DNA of 64,000 bases from Cryptococcus deneoformans JEC21 (taxonomy: Eukaryota; Basidiomycota; Tremellomycetes; Tremellales; Cryptococcaceae): NCBI RefSeq assembly GCF_000091045.1, contig NC_006684.1, positions 90,001 through 154,000 of the forward strand. The letters run 5' to 3'. Each line of letters opens with the position of its first letter. Position 1 is the first letter of the stretch. The translations under genes were made by a program, and so were the position numbers. The notes beneath the pieces were generated by a model. That model saw only the letters and a program-made list of their open reading frames with translations, was not told the DNA's origin and searched no databases. Of this stretch, positions 1 to 11,994 are shown one piece after another.

Positions 1-2
1 AC

Positions 3-464
3 AATTTCGCATACCTTGATCCTTTCTCAGAAGTGGAAACTGGTATCCCCAAGGACGTCCCCCTGACTGCTGTACCCATGACACTCACGACGTTGAGCGG
101 CAGGAATGATTTTAAACATGGAATCGGTCTGTTGGGAGAAGAGACTTTTCTCACACGTTTCCATCATCCGGAATGTCATTCTCGATTTTGCGCTGGTTCT
201 GGCACCGAAGAGCAAGCTAGGATTGAACTTTTGGATCCATCATCATTCAAAAATGGCCAGAAAGAGGGACGACGTTGTCGACCGGATGTGTATCTCGGTT
301 TTGATCCGGAAGGGCACAAAATCCACCAAAAACGCTTTTCAAGCAGAAACAGCGAGATTGATTCGATATATGACGCTGTGAGGGCAATGGCAGAAAGATT
401 GCAGAATGATTACTCTAGACATGGAGATGATTATGGTAGATGTATAGCGCTAGATAGACGATAG
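3..464 (+). CDS. 3' end of an unidentified protein-coding gene (partial)
   Basis: A plus-strand frame is open from the window edge (codons begin at base 3) to a TAG ending at 464, about 153 codons. The reading includes segments such as NFAYLDPFSEVETGIPKD and RPDVYLGFDPEGHK. The mixed, polar composition and the lack of a start near the edge suggest the last exon of a gene whose body lies to the left. I do not recognise the family. The opposite strand has only a 62-codon shadow here. It could be a chance open frame, so confidence is moderate; the gene to the left would settle it. Confidence 0.45.
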   Translation, partial: NFAYLDPFSEVETGIPKDVPLTAVPMTLTTLSGRNDFKHGIGLLGEETFLTRFHHPECHSRFCAGSGTEEQARIELLDPSSFKNGQKEGRRCRPDVYLGFDPEGHKIHQKRFSSRNSEIDSIYDAVRAMAERLQNDYSRHGDDYGRCIALDRR

Positions 465-882
465 AATTGAAGTTGCTCAGTGGATGATGCATCTTGCCAC
501 GTGAGCTCATGTTATGATAGAGATGTTTATGAGACTTTTGCGGACATCAAAGCGACCTCAAAGCGACCTGCAGAATGTTAGTCGACAAGTATTGCCTCAT
601 TGCATTGCCTTATCTTTGACGAAACAAGTCAAAAGATGGCTGCAATCAATGATTAGGTGCGTATTGAAGACGAATAGCGCGACGTTGGTCTCCGTTCCTT
701 ATCTAAGGGCAGGTGCTTAATGATTGCTGAAACATCAGATAGAATAGAGGTGCAAAGGTAGCCCCTACTTCAATACCCAATATCTCGCGCATAACACACG
801 TCGCTGTCGTCGTTGGATGATCATTTTCAATTCATTTTTTGCTACGCTTCCCCCAACAGCCTCCTCTCTCACATAGCTACGC
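465..882. other. intergenic, convergent 3' ends
   Basis: This lies between the 3' end of the partial gene and the 3' end of the minus-strand ATP16 gene. I see only short open frames and no RNA gene or repeat. It presumably holds the two 3' UTRs. Confidence 0.5.
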
Positions 883-2169
883 TTACTTGGAAAGCGCGGC
901 CTGGAGACCCTCGTAAACATCAACCTCGATTCTAGCCTCAGCCTTCTCAGATTCAGGAGCGTTTGAGCCGAGGACTCGGTTAGCGTCAGCAAGAGCGGAC
1001 TTGATGCTCTGTACGAAACAAAGGGGAGAACGTCAGTTTCTGATTTTCTGATGCTTTTGCGGGAGATGGGAAGAGGGAATAGAAAACGAACCTCAGGAGA
1101 GAACTTGTCAAGGGAGTAAGCCTCAACGGCGTTGATGGTAAGAGCGTTGTTGCCGTGGACGGTGGCGAAACCGGCGGAAACTGAGAAAGGCATTAGCGCG
1201 TGGTTCGGCACCTCGGTTTGGATCGAAACACGAGAAGATAGTGGGCGTAAATGACGCTTAAGACGCTTGGGCCACCGCGATGGGGATTCCTCCTGTCGGG
1301 TTCCTTTCCTCTCATTTCTCTGCGACGATCGTAACCAGGAAACGTTCGGTTTCTCCTCTCTTGACGCGCGACATGAGCACACTGGTGCAAACATAGCGCG
1401 TTAGAGATGCTGGTTGACCCTCCCGTAGCATCTGAAAACTTGTTTGGTTCCCTTTACGCCTTGTCCTATCACGCGCAAACCCAAAAATGTACTGGCTGTA
1501 CTTTCTCTTCCCTATGCACCCACCAAAACCTCGCAATCCTTGCAAAACCAACGGTACCACCGCGAAACCCTAAAACGTGCACTCACCAAACCACTTCTTG
1601 CCCTGCTGTCCGTTCTCCTCGATAACCTCAATCACACCAGGCCTGAGAGCCTCGACGGAGGGAACGTGGTTGGCGAGGATACCCATGTCACCAGTAGCGG
1701 CGGGGATGTTGACTTGAATGACACCGGAAGAAGAGTAGAGGGACTATTGGTGGGCGGGCAGGAGTACGTGTACATGTACGCGGATATGACGAATTTGAAG
1801 AGTTGGAGTTTTTGCAAAGGACGTATTGATGATTAGCGGGGAAATCGTTTGGAACCGAATAGAGCAGTGTTTTTTTTTCAAGAGCGCAGGGAAAGATCGC
1901 GATGAAATGGTGGACCGGGAACGCCAACACACCAACCGACCAACAAAAGACCGACCAGAACCGACGATGAAGACAAAGAATTGTCCGTGCATCAGCAAAG
2001 GAAAACCGCTCTATTTTCTTGCACACCAACGCACCTGGTGGGGGAGGACCAAACTCAACTGCAACTTGCCGTCGGTGGCAGCCTCGGCGTACCCACGTCG
2101 AGCGATTCGAAGGGCAGAAGCCTGTCGGGGGAGGGCACGGAGAGCAGGGGTGAGTCGGGAGGCGAACAT
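883..2169 (-). CDS. ATP16: Mitochondrial F1 ATP synthase subunit delta
   Basis: Four exons on the minus strand (2169-2035, 1743-1587, 1180-1092, 1008-883) give 168 aa. The N-terminus MFASRLTPALRALPRQAS is an Arg-rich matrix presequence. The mature part reads LQLSLVLPHQSLYSSSGV, then IPAATGDMGILANHVPSVEA, the conserved beta-sandwich of the delta (bacterial epsilon) subunit. The C-terminal helical part ends EARIEVDVYEGLQAALSK. The protein belongs to the central stalk of F1Fo ATP synthase, coupling rotor movement to catalysis at the inner membrane. All junction phases agree. Introns 1 and 2 are 291 and 406 nt, much longer than the roughly 50-70 nt usual here. The gene diverges from UTP14 with about 294 bp between start codons, so they probably share a promoter region. 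Confidence 0.93.
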
Positions 2170-2463
2170 TTCTGGAGGAGGGTGTGTCAGAGCCTACGGC
2201 CGCCGGGGCGGGGGAGGGGGGGGGAGAACTCACTTTGTGTTTCAGCGTTGTCTGTGGTGTAAGGTCTTCTCGCTGCTGAATGGCTACGCAAGAGACCTCA
2301 TCCGAAAGCCCGCGGAAATACGGCATTATCCCGTGTGGCACCCGACAGCTCTGTTTATGTAATCTGCAGCGTGCCTTGCGCCTCCACCGCGGCGCTCAAC
2401 TTTTTGAGACCATTCAGACGGTCATGATTGCAGAGCTCCTTCTAGCTGCTCATATCAAGCAAA

Positions 2464-5400
2464 ATGGCGAGACAATCAAAGCCATTCACGGCATCTACTG
2501 TTTCACAAGAAAAGCCCAAGAAGCAGGTGATCAAGAAGAAAAGGCTTGACCCCGCCAACGCATACACCTACCTCCCGTCTCTCCCCAAACGCCACCGTAC
2601 ATCCGCCTTCCAGAACTCGCTCAGTTACGAAGAACTCCAACAGGCCAAGGAGTCGTCCAAGGGACGCCATTATGATGGTGAAGACGATGAAGAATCTATG
2701 CAGGCGAGGGTGCGAAAAGTTGCGATGATGATTGCTTCTGAAGGGCCTCAAGAAGTGGATAGCGAAGAAAGTGAAGTGGACTCTGACGAAGCATGGGAGA
2801 GTGATGGAAGTGACGAAGAGAGATGGGGAGATGTATTTAAAGAGCTAGAAAAGGGAAAAGGGAAGAAGAAGGCAAAAGACGTAGTCAGAAAAGTCGGTAC
2901 GACTTTTTATGGTTCAAGGCGCCGGAAAACTGACAGTTGTTACAGCCTGCGAAACCATTGACTGTCAATCTTGATGAAAGCGACGGTGAAGCCCCCAAAG
3001 AAATTGCCAATAATTCAACCGTTCCTATCTCTCCTGAGTCTGCAGAAGAAGACGAGGATAATGATGATGACGAGGATGAGGATGAGGATGATGACGAGGA
3101 TGAGGATGAGGATGAGGATGAGGATGAAGACGAAGACGAAGACGGATTGTCGGAACTTTCAGCGGAAGAGGAAGACCCCGACACGCTTGCCGACCTTGAC
3201 GCTTTTGTCGACCAACTCGCCGCGTCCGACAAGAAACGCAAAGCTACAGAGACCGACGCCGATTCTTCAGCTGAGCAGAAGAAGAGACGGGTCTTGCCTG
3301 TCAAGTTTAGGCAAGAGATCAAGGATGACGCAGCTTTGAAGAGCAGTAAGTTTGTCAAATATCCCGCTCTGTTTGCATAAAACGCTAAACCATGCCGTTA
3401 GACCAAAAATTGGATATCTCCGCTCTCATTTCATCCCACCCCTCTCTCGCTTCCGCCTCTGCTCTTATCAAACCCTCCAAACCATCCACTACCAAGTCAG
3501 TCCTCAAGGGCGGTGTTCTTGCTGCTCCTCTTCCTACCGTCCAACAAGAACGACTTGACCGCGAGGCCGCTTACGCCCAAACCAAAACTGAAGGCCAAAA
3601 ATGGTCTACCTTGATGAAACGAGTCAAAGAGGCCGAACACTTGTCCTTCCCTCTCCAAGCAAAGGACCGCGGTGGCGTCAAATCTTCCAGCGAGATTCTT
3701 GCCGGTTTCAAGCCTCAAAATGAAATGGAATCTGCCGTCGAAGCACTCTTAAAAAAGGCCAACCTGACAGAGGACGAGCTCACGAAGCATGAAGATCTCC
3801 AGATGGAAGCTCGTGAAATGACGGAAGAAGAAATTAAAGCTCGTCGAGCTGAACTTCGATACCAGCGTGAACTTCTTTTCCGCGCTGAAGCCAAAGCTAA
3901 GCGCGTGGCCAAGATCAAGTCCAAGACATTTAGGAAACTTGCGAGGAAACGAGCAGCAAAGGAGAACCCCGGGATGGCGTTGGAGGACCTCGAGAGGCTT
4001 GATCCCGAGGCGGCGCAGATTGAGAGAGAGAAGATTGAGCGTGAGCGAGCAAAGGAGCGAGCAACCTTGAGACATGGCGCGAAGAGCAGGTGGGCAAGGG
4101 GGGTCGGTGGTGAAGCTGATGATGACGAGAGGATGGCAAAGGAAGCAATGTTGGATATGAAGGAGAAGCTGTTGAGGAAGATTCAGGGTAAGGATGAGGG
4201 TTCATCCTCCGAAGAAGAGAGCGAAGACGAGGAAGAAGATGAAGAAACCGTCAAGGCCAAGGCGTTTGACCAGCTCGCTCAGCTCAACTCTGATTCCGGT
4301 GCGGCCTCACAAGCTCAAGGCAAAAAGGGTCTCATGCAAATGAAGTTTATGCAAAAGGCGCAAGAAAGGAGGATGAAAGAAGTCGCAGAGCAAGAGAAGG
4401 ATGCTCGTATGCAAATCGAGCTCTTTGGTGAGGATGGCGAAAGAGAGGAAGAGAGTAGTAACGAGAGTGATGAGGAGCCAGCCGTTGTTAATGTTGGTGG
4501 GAATGAAGGAAGACTCAAGTTTAGCGGTCCTACTCCTGGCGTAAGTTATCTCGCACAAGCCCATGTAGTTCAAAGGACTGATACCCCTCTTCACAGACCG
4601 GCGCTTCCGAATCACCAGCTCTTCCTGCTCCTTCAGTCCAAGACCCCGTCCCCGCATCCAAATCCAAATCCATCTTTACCCGTGCCCCTTCTCCCCCTCC
4701 TGTAGACTCCAATCCGTGGCTCACCGCTACCAACTCCTCCGGCCCCTCTCGAAAACGTCACGCCCAACTTGGATCCCAGCTTAACGACGAGACCAAGGCT
4801 GTTAAAGCTATCAAGAAGGCAAGCAAGAGAAGAGAGGATGAAGAGGAGGATGAGAGGGTTGATATTGATGTGGAGGCACCCATCGCCACCAAATCAGTGG
4901 ATATCTCAAATAATAAGGGTAAGACTAAGGGTAAGACCTCTATTGCTGCGATTGCGGCGGTCCAAGCGGACGAACAGGAAGAAGATGAGGAAATTGCAGA
5001 CTTGCTTCCTGCCAGCGGCGTTAAAGCATTCAAACAACGTGATCTTGTTGCTGAAGCGTTTGCGGGTGATAATGTCGTGGAGGACTTTGCGACTGAAAAG
5101 GCCAGACAGATTGAGGCGGATGCTCCAAAGGTTGAAGATACCTCACTCCCTGGATGGGTAAGCTTCATATTCTTCCGAAGCAAAACCAAGCTATTCTAGG
5201 TGGCTGACGGAAGAGAAATATTTTAGGGATCATGGGGCGGTAAGGGTGCAAAGAAGCGCAAAGCCAATCCGAAATTCCTCGTCAAGACGGCCGGTATCGA
5301 GCCTATTGCCCGAAAGGACTTTGCCCATTCCAATGTTATCATCACCGAGAAGAAGGACAGGAAGGCGTCCCAATTCCAGCTCAAGGACTTGCCTTATCCT

Positions 5401-5600
5401 TACACGAGCAAGGAGCAGTATGAGAAGAGCTTTGAAGTGCCAGTGGGTAGTGAATGGAATAGTAGGAGCGGGTTCCAGAGAGGCACTCTGCCCAGGGTTG
5501 TCAAAAAGGCAAGTTCGGCTCATGACATTGGATTCACTCGAAAAGCTGACAATTCTTATAGCCTGGAGCCATTATCGAACCTGTCAGGAGACTGTTCTAG
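2464..5600 (+). CDS. UTP14: U3 snoRNP / small-subunit processome protein Utp14
   Basis: Six exons (2464-2892, 2946-3345, 3402-4540, 4597-5157, 5227-5508, 5562-5600) give about 949 aa. Family signs are the basic block IKSKTFRKLARKRAAKE, the RWARGVGG segment, and the C-terminal GWGSWGGKGAKKRK followed by KDRKASQFQLKDLPYPYTS. Two acidic tracts occur: the exon 2 GAGGAT-repeat run encoding Asp/Glu, and an SSSEEESEDEEEDEE run. Utp14 acts in the nucleolus, where it activates the helicase Dhr1 during pre-18S rRNA processing. The last intron (5509-5561) starts with GC: AAG|GCAAGT...TATAG. Reading through gives no Utp14 terminus, whereas splicing yields the family ending PGAIIEPVRR. The first intron's donor (GTCGGT at 2893) is weak and that boundary is the least certain. 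Confidence 0.92.
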
Positions 5601-8600
5601 GCTTCGTATATTATGTAATGTATTGTGCGCACTTTTGATGTTTAGTATGCATTCGTCGAGCTTGTTATGCCAGGTGTTCGCAGTCTGTTTCTTATACACC
5701 CTTTCCCGTCAGCCTTTTTTCGGCCTGGACAACTTTACACCTCTCGCCCCTTGTAGTTTTATTACCGACACCATTAATCTAATCTAATCTGTTTTAGGTG
5801 TGCATCAAGTCCGCTACTGAACGTGTCGCTTTCCTCGGATCCGGCCGATATCATCCAGTAGTAGAACGCTCTATGGTCTGAATCGTATACTTTTGACAAT
5901 TTGCTCACTCCAGTACAAAAATAATCCACACAACCTCTTCGATGGATCAGTGTAAAATGTTGAGAGCCTATCTCACACAGATAATAGTCCGCTTCCAGAT
6001 GCACGTTACGTCGGTATTCGGAGACGGAGGGGTAGATGGATCCGAGTTGAAAATCTTCTTTTTGCAACAGCTGAGTACGGGTGAATCTGTCTTCGATGGG
6101 ATCTGTCTACTAGGAGGACCTAGTGCGTCGATGAAGGACACCGACATGAAATGCTCACGTTCCCGATTAGTGAATGAACAACAATCCAACGCTTACCGAG
6201 TTCTTCGGTACAATAGGGAGAGCCGACATCGAAGGATCAAGAAGCAACGTCCCTATGAACGCGAGCGTGGAATCTCTCCGATGGAGACATCATCATATAT
6301 CCTACCCCGACGACCTTCATCAGGGATTTCGTCCGCTAAAGGATAGCTGGTGTACTAACTAGTCCGACGATACGAATTTACTAGCACCTCTTGGAAAATG
6401 CAGGATGTCCCGCAATGGCGCGTTATCCAACGACCTTTGCTGACATCGGGCTTCCCGATCAGACATTGAATCCCGGTGGAGACTCGTATAGAAGGTATTG
6501 TCAACACTTTTGATGCTGAAGCCGCCTCGCCGTTCTCTTGCGCCCTGTGCTGTATCCAGCATCGGTATTTAGCCCGCCTTCTAAGACCGCCCCCTGCTCG
6601 ATAATAAGAAGTTATTAAATCCATGGCAATATTCCATGGGTAGAAATCCTGCATGGCATTAATCTTAGTAAGTTCCAAGATTGTTAATTGAATAATTGAC
6701 TGCTTGCGAAACTTACCAATAAGCTAAACGAATGCCGTCCAAACTGAATACTGAGGAGATCTTCAAGCAGGTAGTCGGTTTCTCTTCGAGGGACGTCTTA
6801 ATGGCTAGATGTCAAATGTGCAAGGCCCGACGATAGAAAGCCATGACGATACGTTGCAAAAAATGGGGTTTCATACTTTGTGAGGGCACATACAGGTACG
6901 TACTGCATTTTGTTAAGCCAAGCATATATAAGTGAGGGATCGGAGTTGTTGTCATCCCTTGCACCAAGCGTTACAAGTAGACTCTTCCGTCTGTTGCGCC
7001 TGAGATCGAAATTCGACGAACAAAAGTTAAAGTTGTGAGTGTTGATCCTCAGCTCGTCCATAACCTCTCCTAAGTTTGCTTGTCATCAAATGAAGGAAGA
7101 AGAGCCATGAGAAAATGTACCTTTTCCAGTCGGATGACTCGAGTTTCGCGAACTGTAAAAATCGCCTATGCCTAACCCCGAAGCTAAGTCGTAGATCTTC
7201 TGATGATGAGATCTTGAAAGGCCAAGGAGGAATGGCAACGCGGGAAACCAATCCTTACCATTCGATGAACGAAGGGGTATTCAATTAAATCTTTTATGTA
7301 TTCAATTTCAAATTTCCTATTTATCTTTTACCGAAATCAGCAATGTCATTGCTCGAAAATTGCCCACACCAGCCACGTTTCGGTTCGCCGAACTTGGGAC
7401 TTGAATGCTTATTGTCATACCTGTATACATCTCTTGATGTTCATGCATATACAGCAACAGGTTTTTTGATAGATGACGAATCGAAGGTTGAGTGAAAAGA
7501 GCAAGAATAATGCAGATATCAGAAGAAGCCGGGGAGTAGGTGCAGAGACAAGAGCCGCAAAATGTGCCTTATTTGGGGCACCTGGGGCTCATAGACGGTA
7601 CTAGTCTAAAATGTGGAGGAGGCCTGAGGTTTCAAACGAACGGATTGAGAAAGCCGCTGCTCGTACATGTTTGACGGAATGCTGAACGCCACGTTGAATA
7701 TGACTGAATAATGGGTGGTTGCCTTTTTCCTTCTTCCATCTCATCGTCCATTATTGATTAGCTGCTGACGGGCCCTTATAACCGCTACAAATTACAATGC
7801 TTTCGTGAATGTTATTATGAGCTCATGGTCTGCAAAGATATTGCTACGGTACATCAGGCGGGGGGGGGGTTTTGATAGAAAGAGGCAGATTATAGTCTGG
7901 TGCTTGATGCGTCATGAATAATAACCCATACACCATATAGTTCATTAATTGCTCGAGAGCGCTGCTGCTCGCACATTCCCGAAGCCTAGCGGTCGTATCA
8001 TGACAGGTTGAACGCACAACGCACAGACTTTCGTATTCTGCGGCACGAAACGCCTCGCATCGAAAACTGTTCGGCGTTCCATGAAACATTCAGGTTAGAC
8101 CACGGCAAGCTATGCACCGACGGTATGATATAAGAGGCAAGAGCCTGATAAAAGATGGAAGTCCACAGTTGGCAACGTCAGTAAGGCAAAGCAACATAAG
8201 TAGTAAGTATAACAGTCGGAGACTCGACGACAGCCTACCAGACGCCCCAAGTTGGTAAGGCCAAATGTCCAGTGATAACTGCGTCTTATAGATACTGCAG
8301 GTAACGCACATACACCCAATCCACTACGTACCAAGAACACTCATCCATGCGAGAAAAAATGTAGATTTTGTTGGTTGAGTGCCGTTGACATCATGTGTGA
8401 CAACAACACTAGCTTCCGTTTTGAAAAACTCGGGATCATTCGGGAATGTACGTACATATCGAGATCAGCAAAAGTCGAGAGCTGAGCCCATAATATTAGC
8501 GGTGGAATAATGCGGGTTGCATGCTTGCGTCCTTGCATGGGTCTGGATTGAGCAAAGATGCAAGTTGACGCGAAGACTCGAAGATGAGACAAGAGAAGCT

Positions 8601-9040
8601 CGAGCTGAAATTTACCGAAAGCGGCAAATCAGCAAAAGAGTATGTCTGCCGATCAGCTGAACTGGCTGGAATTCCCCTGATCTAATGCACGGTACGTGGT
8701 TTACCTTCCGCGCATCTTTTGTTGAGCATGAATTCTCAAGCTGTTGCTAATAATCGTTGCTATTATTATGGCAGACTGAGCCATTATTGGACTTCTTATA
8801 CATACTAGACGAAGTGACTGTTATTCACAGTCAATGCAAATAATATAATCATGACTGGATAGACTTGGCCTCTGTATACCGACGACGCAACAATTATTGA
8901 TGCCTTTTCAGGGCCGGAACATTTACTGCCGCTGAAAGAATCAGAGGAAGAGCGGGGTATACTGATTGTGCGGCTTGCGGAGATATATTATATATATATA
9001 TATATATACAGAGCAATTGTAGCATATTCTGTAATTATTC
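5601..9040. other. gene-poor intergenic region
   Basis: About 3.4 kb with no family-like coding sequence on either strand and only short scattered open frames (the longest about 130 codons). It contains an exon-like fragment at 5798-5881 and a (TA)n run near 8983-9008. It may serve as an extended upstream region of the LisH regulator or hold non-coding transcripts, but nothing in the sequence shows which. Confidence 0.5.
8983..9008. repeat. (TA)n microsatellite
   Basis: An AT dinucleotide run of roughly 26 bases lies in intergenic DNA. Such runs commonly vary in length between strains. No function is visible. Confidence 0.8.
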
Positions 9041-10265
9041 GTGCAGTATGAATATGTATGGTGTCGATATGAGATTAGTAGGATGCAAGTGCAATCGAGC
9101 ACGATACAGTAGACGCATGTTAAAACAGATTAAAAGAAAGGCTGCAAAAGGCAGAAGCATAAACACCCACCGCTCAAATCTCAAAATCGAATCGCACTTG
9201 CCGTTTGGGGCGGTCTCCACCTTTCTTCGCCCAGTTCCGGCTTCGGACATCCAACAGGAAAAAACCCATCTTCCGGTATTCACTCTCTTCCACCACTATT
9301 CGATCTTAAATAAAAGTGGTAGACTTGCACAGAAGCAAGGAGGCCGGCAAGAGCTCCCAGCACGCATCCTCTTGCCGATAATCACTTCCGGCCGATATCA
9401 TCATACATTCGCGATAACCTCCGCCCTTCAAGTATCAAGCACTCCTTTCCCATTCCGCTCTGTACCGCACTTCACGAGTAGTGGTTTGTCGCCCCGAAAC
9501 CACCTTGAGCGCTTTCACCAATCGTTACCCTTCCGATTTACTCATTCCGTATTACGGTTGACCACAGAGAGTGCACGGATCTTCGCGGCTGATTGCAACG
9601 ATTATCCGCGAGTTCGATTACGATCTCTGAAGCTTAGTCTCCAGCATAGGGTTTGGTGGCCGACGAGACTCCTACAGATAGGAAGCGGAGAGAACATACG
9701 AAGGCTGAGAGAAGGCAGCGTTGTTTGGTGCGTGTCAAGTATGCTATCTGCGATTACAAGAGCTGACGTTGTGAACTTGCTTCGTCACTTCGCTGGTCAA
9801 TCCCCACTACATCACTTGATGGTGTACCCTGCTTTTACTCTTCCTTTGGCGTCCGACTTGCCATTCCCACTGTTTTTTCGGTGTCACTTTGCGATCCCTC
9901 GCATGCGTGCTGTTCTATGCTCTGCCCCTGGACTCGTTCATTATCTACTCGACATATCAGATTGCACGCTTTCAACAGTGGATAAGCTAGCAAGTGGTCC
10001 CTAAAAGACTTGTTACGCAAGATTTCGTTTTAGCGCTCAGCAGTCTGAGACCTCCGTTGACATTGTTTTTGTTTGTGGACGCCATCGAGCATACACACCA
10101 ATACTTTATCTTTTACGCAATCACCTTTTTGTTTACAGCTTCATCGATCCCGGTCTACTTTACATTTGCCATCTCTCGGGTTTCAACAGCGCGAGAGTTA
10201 AAATACGCAGACATACACCGTAGAAAAAGGCGAAGGAAGAGTGCCGCCTTCCCGTAGGGCACATC
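9041..10265 (+). other. leader-like region upstream of the LisH gene with a long open frame
   Basis: The region becomes pyrimidine-rich toward 10.2 kb, as in fungal 5' leaders. It carries one 318-codon plus-strand open frame (9048-10004) with no recognisable domain, rich in Arg, Ser, Leu and His. Either the LisH gene has a very long leader with upstream open frames, or this is an unrecognised coding exon. I favour a leader or promoter because the predicted protein shows no conserved features. Confidence 0.35.
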
Positions 10266-10314
10266 GTGAGTGTCGTGGTGACTTCGTTTCCTGTGTGTAG
10301 ACTTACGCTTACAG
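10266..10314 (+). other. probable 5'-UTR intron of the LisH gene
   Basis: A GTGAGT donor at 10266 and a TTACAG acceptor ending at 10314 bracket 49 nt just before the ATG at 10330. Length and ends match neighbouring introns. No protein phase is available to confirm it; a TAG acceptor at 10300 is an alternative. Confidence 0.4.
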
Positions 10315-10329
10315 AATCACAGCCATACT

Positions 10330-11891
10330 ATGGCCCTTCCCCATCCACCTCAGGCCAGTTTTCACGGTCAATCTCAACCACCATATCATATACAACAAAA
10401 TCAGATGATGTCTCAGCATATGCAGCAACAACAGATTCAACAGGCAGCCCAAGTTCAAGCTCAGACGCAACAGCAACTACCACAGAACCCACAGCAGTTT
10501 CATCAATATGGAATGGTAAGACCGGTTGGTATGAATACTCTTGCATTGAGTCAGCAGCAGCAGCATGCTCTCCAGCAAGCACAGGCACGGCAACAGCAAA
10601 TTATCCAGGCTCAAGCTCAAGTGCAAGCTCAGGCTCAGGCTCAGGCTCAGGCTCAAACCCGAGCTGCTCAATCAGGACAACAACAGGCTAACCAACGTGT
10701 CGTTCCGCCATCCCCTCACCATCCTTCCCCTTCACCACATATGGACCACCAGTTTCAACCCGACATGGCGTACCCTCATCCTCTTCAACAAGCGCCTGGT
10801 ATGCATGTGAGCCAGATGTCTCCCCGTTCCGCAAGGGCTGTCTCTGGAATGCCACAAGGTGTTCAAGTAGACAATCCGGCTCATCCGAAAAATATGGCGG
10901 GTGGATCAGCGTGGATGCAAAACGCCATGGCCGGCCCTTTACAACACTCTGGTCAACAACCACAAAATCCTCAACAATCACAATCCCAACAACCGCAACC
11001 CATCTCTCATCAACATCAACTCCAACCATCCCATTTACCGCATTCAACGCCCACTCCTCAACATCAAATGCCTCCGCAAATACTCGGTCAGCCTCAAGGT
11101 TCAGGGCCTGGGGCCGCACCAGGACAAGGTCCAGGTCAACGGATGGCTCAACAAATGGGACATGCACAACAGATGGAGCAAGCAGAATATGGGTTAGGGA
11201 TGTCGACGGGTACGACAATGTCTCGAGCAACTAACTCAAACCAAGGGCCTGTGAGATGGGATGCGGATCATGCGTACGTTCCCCCTTTCTCCTTCGTGGT
11301 AATGGCTTTGCTAACGTAGATCTCAGTTTGAAAGCCTATGTACATGATTACCTGGTAAAGCATGGATTTTCAGGGACTGCTGCTCAGTTCAACATGGAAG
11401 CAGGTCTGAATGATGGGGGGATCCCTGTCAACGCTAGGGAAGGTGTTTTATATGAGTTAGTTATTGTCTGAAGCGCACCTTTCACATTTCTGACTCAGCG
11501 TAGATGGTGGAATATTTTTTTGGAACTGTTCAGTGCAGGAAGAGGCGTACAAGCCGTCATACAACCAAGTTACTACACCGAGGCAAGTCATTTGAAGTCG
11601 TTGGTGGAACCTGTCTGACAAGATCGTAATTAGTGCATGACAAGGATGCGCTCATTTCGACAACATCAGATGATTAACAATGTCACGTACACCGCGCAAA
11701 ACGTACAAACTGCCGCCAATCAACCTCCGCAGCCTGCTTTCACTTCTCAGCAAATCATGGCTCTTCGACAGCAAGCTCAAGCAATGGGTCTGTCTCCCCA
11801 GCAGGCGAATCAGTATGTTCAACAGCAGGTGCAGCAAATACAGCAGCAACATCAGCAGCAACAACAACAACTACAACAGCAACAACAACAA

Positions 11892-11926
<35 letters not shown>

Positions 11927-11960
11927 ACAGCAACAACAACAACAGCGACAACCGCAACAG

Positions 11961-11994
<34 letters not shown>

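Noticed and set aside
1688..2341. 217-codon minus-strand open frame
   Set aside because: It spans ATP16 exon 1 in another frame, the 291-nt intron and the promoter; the ATP16 exon model explains the conserved residues.
5840..9402. 16-base identical string (TCCGGCCGATATCATC) at 5840 and 9387
   Set aside because: A single repeat of this length is expected about once by chance in a window of this size and the flanks do not match.
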